From Tellurirhabdus bombi (GTDB lineage: Bacteria > Bacteroidota > Bacteroidia > Cytophagales > Spirosomataceae), in NCBI RefSeq assembly GCF_021484805.1, contig NZ_CP090557.1, positions 248,001 to 312,000 on the forward strand: 64,000 nt of DNA, given 5' to 3'. Shown here piece after piece: positions 58,603 to 64,000 of the stretch. The notes under the pieces were generated by a model. The model was not told the DNA's origin and ran no database searches. It saw only the letters and a program-made list of their open reading frames with translations. The number at the start of each line of letters is the position of its first letter. The stretch's first letter is position 1. A program made the translations under genes and the position numbers.

Positions 58603-61077
58603 ATGAACGTATTGAAATTTGGCGGCACCTCCGTCGGATCGGTTGAAAGCATCAAGCAAGTTATTCATATTATTGAACGTCACCGCAGCAAAAATGAGCC
58701 TGTTGGGGCGGTTGTTCTGTCGGCGATGAGCGGAGTTACCAACCAGTTAATTGAAATTGGGCGGATGGCTACAGAGAGCAATACCGATTACATGGAACTT
58801 GTCCGGCGCATTGAGGATCGGCATTTCAATGTGATCAAAGCCCTTATTCCGGTCAAAGAGCAAAGCAAAGTATTTGCCACGATTCGGGGCATTATTAACG
58901 AGCTGGAAGACTTGCTGCGGGGCGTGTCCCTGATCCGGGAATTATCACTCCGGACGATGGACCTGATTATGAGTTTTGGCGAACGGCTGTCGTGCACGGT
59001 GGTTTCCGAATGCCTGAAAAGCCGGGGTGTGCCGGCCCAGTTCTGCGACGCCCGTAACCTGATCAAAACAGACAGCCAGTTTAGCATGGCGGAGGTCAAT
59101 TATACGCTGACCAACCAGCTAATCAACGATTATTTTTCGAAAACAACGGACCTGCCCATTGTAACCGGTTTTATCGGCTCAACCGAAAAGAACGAAACGA
59201 CCACGCTGGGCCGGGGCGGCTCTGATTTTACCGCGTCGATTCTGGGGTCGGCGCTCAATGCCGACATCATCGACATCTGGACGGATGTCGATGGTATGAT
59301 GACTGCCGATCCGCGCAAGGTTGCCAACTCGTTTAATATTCCGACGATTACGTATGCCGAAGCGATGGAACTGAGCCACTTCGGCGCTAAAGTGATTTAC
59401 CCGCCCAGCCTGCAACCGGCCTTTGCGCGGAACATTCCGCTGCGAATTCTCAATACATTCAACATTGATCACACGGGTACGGTCATCAGCCGAGCTGCCG
59501 AACGCCGCGACTACACCATTACGGGTATTTCGTCCATCGACGATGTGATTATGGTCAATATTCAGGGGTCGGGGATGATTGGAGTGGCGGGGGTATCAGC
59601 GCGGGTTTTCGGCGTTCTGGCCCTTCACAAAATCAGTGTTATCCTGATTTCGCAGGCCTCTTCCGAGCACTCCATTTGTTTCGCGATTGATCCGCGCAAC
59701 GCCGAGTATGTCCGCGAGATTCTAAACGCTGAGTTTGCAGCTGACATTGAGCAGGGCCATATCGACAACGTAAGCATCGAACGCGAATTATCGATCATTG
59801 CCGTGGTCGGTGAAGGCATGAAAAAAAGCTCCGGTATCGCCGGGAAACTGTTTTCGGTACTGGGTAAAAACGGGGTTAATATTATTGCCGTAGCGCAGGG
59901 CTCGTCGGAAATTAATATTTCGGTTGTTATCAATCGAAATAACCTATCCAAAGCCCTTAACGCAATTCATAACGTTTTCTTCCAATCCGAAGCCCGCATT
60001 CTGAATTTGTTCCTGGTGGGTACGGGCCTGATTGGCCGTACTTTATTGAAGCAGATTCACGCACAGAATGCTTTCCTGAAAAATGAAAAGCTGCTGAAAA
60101 TCTGTCTGGTTGGCGTTACGAATACCAAGAAAATGCTGCTTGATCCGAAAGGGATTTCGCTCGACGACTGGCAGGGTCGGTTGCTGACAGAAGGCGTAAC
60201 GACCTCCCTACCCGCCTTTGTCGACCAGATGAAAAACTACAACCTGCCGAACAGCGTTTTCATCGATTGCACATCGGATAAAGACATCGTTAATTTTTAC
60301 GAATCCCTCCTGAATGCCAACGTGTCGGTAGTAACTCCAAACAAGGTGGCCAATTCCGGCTCTTACGAAGAATACCGGCGTTTGCAGCGGACGGCGCTTC
60401 GACGGGGTGTTAAATTCCTCTACGAAACCAACGTCGGTGCGGGTCTGCCCATTATCAATACCTTGCAGGGCCTGATGACCTCCGGCGACCGCTTCCTGAA
60501 AATCGAAGCGATTCTGTCTGGTACGCTCTCGTTCATTTTCAATAATTTCGAAACGGGAAAAGATGGCAAGCCAGTTTCTTTTGCGGCCATTGTACGTGAA
60601 GCCAAAGAAAAAGGCTATACCGAACCAGACCCGCGCGAAGACTTGAGCGGCATGGATGTCGCCCGGAAAATTCTGATTCTTGCCCGTGAGGCTGGTTTCC
60701 CGCTGGAACCTTCCGATGTAACGATCAACAATTTGCTGCCTGAGAACTGCATTTTGGCGCCTTCCATTCCGGCTTTCTTTGAGGAGTTGGAGAATAGCAA
60801 CGCCTATTTTGAAAGTTTGCTGGCTAAGGCTGAAGATCAGAATCAGAAACTTCGCTACGTGGCCACGCTTGAAAACGGCAAGGTAACAATTGAATTACGA
60901 GCTGTTGGGCCGGAGCATCCTTTCTACGCGCTGTCCGGAGCCGATAACATTGTTTCTTTTACCACGGAACGTTACAAAGATCGGCCTTTAGTGATCAAAG
61001 GCCCGGGTGCAGGTGCAGAAGTAACAGCAACTGGAGTGTTTGCCGATGTTGTTAGCATCGGGAGTTATTTAGCTTAA
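58603..61077 (+). CDS. thrA: Bifunctional aspartokinase / homoserine dehydrogenase
   Basis: An 824-residue enzyme for the first and third steps of the Thr/Met branch. Aspartokinase: MNVLKFGGTSVGSVESI, LGRGGSDFTASILG and DGMMTADPRKV (to about 300). ACT regulatory domains follow (about 315-460). Homoserine dehydrogenase starts at LFLVGTGLIGRTLL (about 468) and continues with VVTPNKVANSGSYEEY and YETNVGAGLPIINTLQ. Full length, with thrB 6 nt behind. Feedback control by Thr through the ACT part is expected from the family. Confidence 0.97.
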   Translation: MNVLKFGGTSVGSVESIKQVIHIIERHRSKNEPVGAVVLSAMSGVTNQLIEIGRMATESNTDYMELVRRIEDRHFNVIKALIPVKEQSKVFATIRGIINELEDLLRGVSLIRELSLRTMDLIMSFGERLSCTVVSECLKSRGVPAQFCDARNLIKTDSQFSMAEVNYTLTNQLINDYFSKTTDLPIVTGFIGSTEKNETTTLGRGGSDFTASILGSALNADIIDIWTDVDGMMTADPRKVANSFNIPTITYAEAMELSHFGAKVIYPPSLQPAFARNIPLRILNTFNIDHTGTVISRAAERRDYTITGISSIDDVIMVNIQGSGMIGVAGVSARVFGVLALHKISVILISQASSEHSICFAIDPRNAEYVREILNAEFAADIEQGHIDNVSIERELSIIAVVGEGMKKSSGIAGKLFSVLGKNGVNIIAVAQGSSEINISVVINRNNLSKALNAIHNVFFQSEARILNLFLVGTGLIGRTLLKQIHAQNAFLKNEKLLKICLVGVTNTKKMLLDPKGISLDDWQGRLLTEGVTTSLPAFVDQMKNYNLPNSVFIDCTSDKDIVNFYESLLNANVSVVTPNKVANSGSYEEYRRLQRTALRRGVKFLYETNVGAGLPIINTLQGLMTSGDRFLKIEAILSGTLSFIFNNFETGKDGKPVSFAAIVREAKEKGYTEPDPREDLSGMDVARKILILAREAGFPLEPSDVTINNLLPENCILAPSIPAFFEELENSNAYFESLLAKAEDQNQKLRYVATLENGKVTIELRAVGPEHPFYALSGADNIVSFTTERYKDRPLVIKGPGAGAEVTATGVFADVVSIGSYLA

Positions 61078-61083
61078 TTTTTC

Positions 61084-62016
61084 ATGGAATCCATAAAAGT
61101 GTTTGCACCTGCCACCGTGGCGAATGTTGCCTGCGGATTTGATATTTTTGGTTTTGCGGTTGATAGTCCCGGCGACGAACTCATTGTTCGCCAGAGCGCT
61201 CAGCCAGGTGTTCGTATCCTGGATATTATTGGTGACGAAGGTCGCCTGCCGCGCGAAGCAGCCCGCAACACAGCCGGTATTGCGATTCAATCTTACCTGG
61301 CCCACATTGGCCGCGACGATGTTGGTGTTGACCTGATCCTTCACAAAAAAATGCCGCTCGGCAGCGGTTTGGGTTCTAGTGCAGCGAGCGCCGTAGCGGG
61401 TGTCTTTGCCATCAATGAGCTGCTGGGTAATCCACTGGAACGCATCGATTTGCTTCCATTCGCGATGGAAGGCGAGCGCATTGCCTGCGGTTCAGCTCAT
61501 GCCGACAATGTTGGCCCCTCCCTGATGGGCGGCTTCGTGGTGGTTCGTAGTTACAACCCACTGGATATTATCACCATCGATACGCCACACCAGCTTTTTG
61601 CTACGATTGTTCATCCCGATATTGAAGTGAATACCAAAGATGCCCGTTACATTCTAAAAAATGAGGTGTCTATGAAGAACACCATTACGCAAATGGGGAA
61701 TGTAGCCGGGTTAATTGCCGGTTTGATGAAGCCGGATTATAGCCTGATCAGCCGCTCTCTCGTTGATGTAATTATTGAGCCGATTCGCGCCATCCTGATT
61801 CCTCAATTTAAGGAGGTAAAACAGGCCGCCTTAGACGCCGGAGCGCTCGGTTGTAGTATTTCCGGGTCCGGTCCATCAATTTTTGCTTTAAGTTGTGACC
61901 AGAACACCGCTACCAACGTCGGAAATAAAATGCAGAATGCATTTGCGAGTGCTGGCATAGGTAGTGAAGTTTACGTTTCAGAAATAAATCAGCAGGGACC
62001 CAAAATAATTGGTTAA
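61084..62016 (+). CDS. thrB: Homoserine kinase
   Basis: A 310-residue GHMP kinase, phosphorylating homoserine. The start is IKVFAPATVANVACGFDIFG, the ATP-binding motif is MPLGSGLGSSAASAVAGV, and the third motif is GCSISGSGPSIFAL. Six nt after thrA. thrC, the usual third gene, does not follow: a 199-nt gap and an outer-membrane gene come next. Confidence 0.96.
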   Translation: MESIKVFAPATVANVACGFDIFGFAVDSPGDELIVRQSAQPGVRILDIIGDEGRLPREAARNTAGIAIQSYLAHIGRDDVGVDLILHKKMPLGSGLGSSAASAVAGVFAINELLGNPLERIDLLPFAMEGERIACGSAHADNVGPSLMGGFVVVRSYNPLDIITIDTPHQLFATIVHPDIEVNTKDARYILKNEVSMKNTITQMGNVAGLIAGLMKPDYSLISRSLVDVIIEPIRAILIPQFKEVKQAALDAGALGCSISGSGPSIFALSCDQNTATNVGNKMQNAFASAGIGSEVYVSEINQQGPKIIG

Positions 62017-62215
62017 GTGCTGTTTTTATTAAACTTTAATATAATTAGTATATATTCAGGTATATTTTGAAGCTTTTACCCATTTACTCCTCCCTAAAAC
62101 TAAAATCTTAACCAGAGAAACTAATCTATCTCTCTGTCATTTAACGTTTTAACAGCACTACCTCCCGGTGCACTCGCAGCTGATTATTGCTTATTAATCA
62201 TTGTAACCGCCGCCT

Positions 62216-63724
62216 ATGAGAGGACTGCTACTATTAGTGCTATGCCCGGCTTTGGCTTTTGCCCAGCCGGTGATGGAAACTAAACCTACCAAAATTTTTA
62301 CTGAAGTTGGTGGCTACTATGCTACCGACAGCCGCACTCCTTTCTGGATGCAGGCCAACCAGTTTGGCATTGTTCCCAAGGAAATTCCTCGTGCTTCTTT
62401 GAGAGCGGGGATTCAGATGGACTCCTGGCATAATACACTCTCTGCTCGCCTAAAGAAAAAAAGGGTTATTGGTTGGGGATACGGCGTGGAAGCAGTTGCC
62501 AATGCAGGTGCACAAACGATCACCTGGGTATTGCCCGAAGCGTATATAAAAGGGCGATTAGGCGCCTTTGAACTCATGGCTGGGCGCCGACGGGAGGTTT
62601 CCGGGCTTGCCGATTCCACTTTAGGTATTGGCCCTTATTCCATCTCCAGCAATGCGTTGCCTGTTCCCAAAATCCAGCTTTCGTTGCCAGAATACACCGC
62701 TATTCCCTTTACCAAAGGGGTGGTTGCTATCCGGGGCTCTTACGCGCATGGCTGGTTTGGCAATAGTGGCAACATCATTCAGAATTATTTTCTACACCAA
62801 AAAACGCTGTATGGCCGCTTTGGTAAGCCAACCTGGCCGGTCAAATTCTATGCTGGATTTAACCATCAAGTCCAGTGGGGTGGCCGGACGAATGTTTTAC
62901 CCGAACTATTGGCGCGAAACGGGCAACTTCCTTCTAGTTTTAAAGACTATGGCGACATCGTAACCGGTTCCAGTTTGGGCTACCGCTCAGTTGTTGATAC
63001 CACCCGAATTAGTCCATTTGATCGCGAACACCGGATTGGCAATCACCTGGGTACGATTGATGTAGGTTTAGAACTAACACTAGCCAAGCAGTACTCGGTT
63101 TTTCTGTACCGGCAAAGTATTTACGAAGATGGATCGCTATATTACCTAATCAACATTCAGGATGGCCTGCATGGCCTACGTTTGCACAATTTAAAACCTG
63201 CATCGACGGCATTCCGAATTCAGGACGTAGTAGTGGAATATTTAACAACCATGAGCCAGGGCGGCGAGGTTTTTGGTGATCTGGCGGACAATCGAGGTCG
63301 GGACAATTACTTCAACCACAGCCAGTACCAGAGTGGATGGGCTTATCAGGGCCAAACGCTGGGAACGCCATTTATACCGCCGGGAAACGACACGTACCCT
63401 AGTTTACCTCGCTATAACTTCACGAATAATAACCGGGTCAAAGTAGCTCATCTGGGCGTATCAGGCAGCTTCGGGCAAGGTAACACATTTGCTCTTCGTT
63501 GCTCTTACAGCCTGAATGCAGGAGTTTATGACAAACCGTTTCCGGATAACATCTGGCAGTTTTCAACCGCTCTGAAGCTGGGCGTGCCTATTTCGGCCCG
63601 CAACGGCTGGCTTGCCACAGCGACTATTGCTACGGATCAAGGCAAACTTTACGAAAATAGTACCGGAATGTACTTAGGCATCCGGAAAACCTGGGAATAT
63701 TATAAATACCGGATTAGAAATTAA
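62216..63724 (+). CDS. Capsule assembly Wzi family outer-membrane protein
   Basis: A 502-residue beta-barrel protein with a short signal peptide (LLLLVLCPALAFAQ). The Wzi-like features are FTEVGGYYATDSRTPFWMQ, WVLPEAYIKGRLGAFELMAG and the alternating aromatic strands up to the closing YYKYRIRN. Wzi of E. coli binds capsular polysaccharide at the surface; Bacteroidota homologues are common and poorly studied. No capsule genes adjoin it in the window. Confidence 0.85.
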   Translation: MRGLLLLVLCPALAFAQPVMETKPTKIFTEVGGYYATDSRTPFWMQANQFGIVPKEIPRASLRAGIQMDSWHNTLSARLKKKRVIGWGYGVEAVANAGAQTITWVLPEAYIKGRLGAFELMAGRRREVSGLADSTLGIGPYSISSNALPVPKIQLSLPEYTAIPFTKGVVAIRGSYAHGWFGNSGNIIQNYFLHQKTLYGRFGKPTWPVKFYAGFNHQVQWGGRTNVLPELLARNGQLPSSFKDYGDIVTGSSLGYRSVVDTTRISPFDREHRIGNHLGTIDVGLELTLAKQYSVFLYRQSIYEDGSLYYLINIQDGLHGLRLHNLKPASTAFRIQDVVVEYLTTMSQGGEVFGDLADNRGRDNYFNHSQYQSGWAYQGQTLGTPFIPPGNDTYPSLPRYNFTNNNRVKVAHLGVSGSFGQGNTFALRCSYSLNAGVYDKPFPDNIWQFSTALKLGVPISARNGWLATATIATDQGKLYENSTGMYLGIRKTWEYYKYRIRN

Positions 63725-63728
63725 CAAT

Positions 63729-63776
63729 AAAAAAGGCGTGTCAAATTGCAAAATACACAATTTGACACGCCTTTTT
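63729..63776. terminator. Bidirectional terminator after the Wzi-type gene
   Basis: AAAAGGCGTGTCAAATT and AATTTGACACGCCTTTT form a 17-bp perfect stem around an 11-base centre (with TTG/CAA the stem is longer). Functions for both convergent genes. Confidence 0.93.
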
Positions 63777-63790
63777 GACTATTTATTGGA

Positions 63791-64000
63791 TCAGTCTTCC
63801 GGGAAGGGAATAAAAATAAACCCAGCAAAGTCATTCTCAACCACGAACAAGCAACAATACTCGTCCGGGTTTTTGTAATTCTCTTTAAACAAGTCAATGG
63901 ATTCGCCTCCAATCAACTGCCGCTGAATGAATTCGTCCAGAAGCGAGGCGCGATAATCCCATTCATTGGCCAGCTCTTTTTTCCCAATCAATAACTGGCC
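63791..64000 (-). CDS. Hypothetical protein, C-terminal part (5' end outside window)
   Basis: The frame is open from the right edge of the window (GQLLIGKKELANEWDYRASL) to a TGA at 63791-63793, giving the last 69 residues. The protein is acidic (ending in IPFPED) and contains no recognised motif in the visible part; a TTG at 63991 is not convincing as a start. The gene is closed by the terminator hairpin it shares with the Wzi-type gene. Confidence 0.6.
   Translation of the reverse strand, partial: GQLLIGKKELANEWDYRASLLDEFIQRQLIGGESIDLFKENYKNPDEYCCLFVVENDFAGFIFIPFPED

Overview
The window is a stretch of chromosome from a member of the Bacteroidota, most likely Cytophagales close to Spirosoma, Larkinella or Rudanella. 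The evidence is a type IX secretion C-terminal sorting domain, several good Bacteroidota-type promoters (TTTG, about 19 nt, TAnnTTTG), a fused alpha-beta 2-oxoacid dehydrogenase E1, many DUF families typical of the phylum (DUF1080, DUF1573, DUF3500, DUF4833, BatA-type N-terminus), a ThuA/sugar-dehydrogenase/cytochrome c giant protein, and roughly 50% GC. Genus placement is inference. I saw no phage, insertion sequence, CRISPR array, rRNA or tRNA gene. Most of the window is ordinary chromosome with a few unusual clusters.

Layout. 1-6.2 kb: end of a Gfo/Idh/MocA oxidoreductase with a DUF1080 protein, a T9SS cargo protein, a DUF3500 protein, arfB, and a tandem array of four small acidic paralogues of unknown function (4472-6173). 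6.2-17.7 kb: DUF1573 protein, fused E1 dehydrogenase, then a broken-up complex I locus: nuoI (with a 300-residue repetitive Pro-rich tail), nuoJ, nuoK, a PHD-type prolyl hydroxylase coupled to nuoK, a reverse-strand membrane protein, then nuoL and nuoM; nuoN is absent. 17.8-20 kb: a secreted esterase and a serine hydrolase lipoprotein. 20.2-25.5 kb: a tight six-gene membrane/polyamine cluster (AdoMet decarboxylase-like pyruvoyl enzyme, DUF4178 protein, tiny membrane protein, DUF350 protein, membrane spermidine-synthase-like protein, Tat lipoprotein FAD oxidoreductase), followed by a BatA-type protein.

27.7-35.6 kb: folA, an SDR/epimerase pair, a DUF4833 protein, and two divergently transcribed paralogous TPR-histidine kinases. 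35.6-45 kb: a pair of M16 peptidases (one active, one lacking the zinc motif), a tiny HExxH membrane protein, a Na+/H+ antiporter, an M28 peptidase, a TolC-type outer-membrane protein and azurin. 45-49 kb: a DEDDh exonuclease and a vitamin B3/nucleoside group (NadR-like kinase, pnuC, exonuclease III, NupG-type permease). 49-58.4 kb: a single-domain response regulator, mutS, a TrmH-family methyltransferase, a Lys-rich H1-like protein, an orphan histidine kinase and a 1136-residue ThuA-dehydrogenase-PKD-cytochrome c protein. 58.6-64 kb: thrA-thrB, a Wzi-type outer-membrane protein and a gene cut by the window edge.

The two places that look most like undescribed biology are (i) the combination of a seven-repeat Pro-rich NuoI tail with a prolyl hydroxylase in the same operon, which suggests a modified complex I subunit, and (ii) the membrane polyamine cluster, whose AdoMet decarboxylase-like enzyme has Ser at the position of the catalytic Cys and so may decarboxylate something else. 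The four-paralogue array is a third, function unknown.
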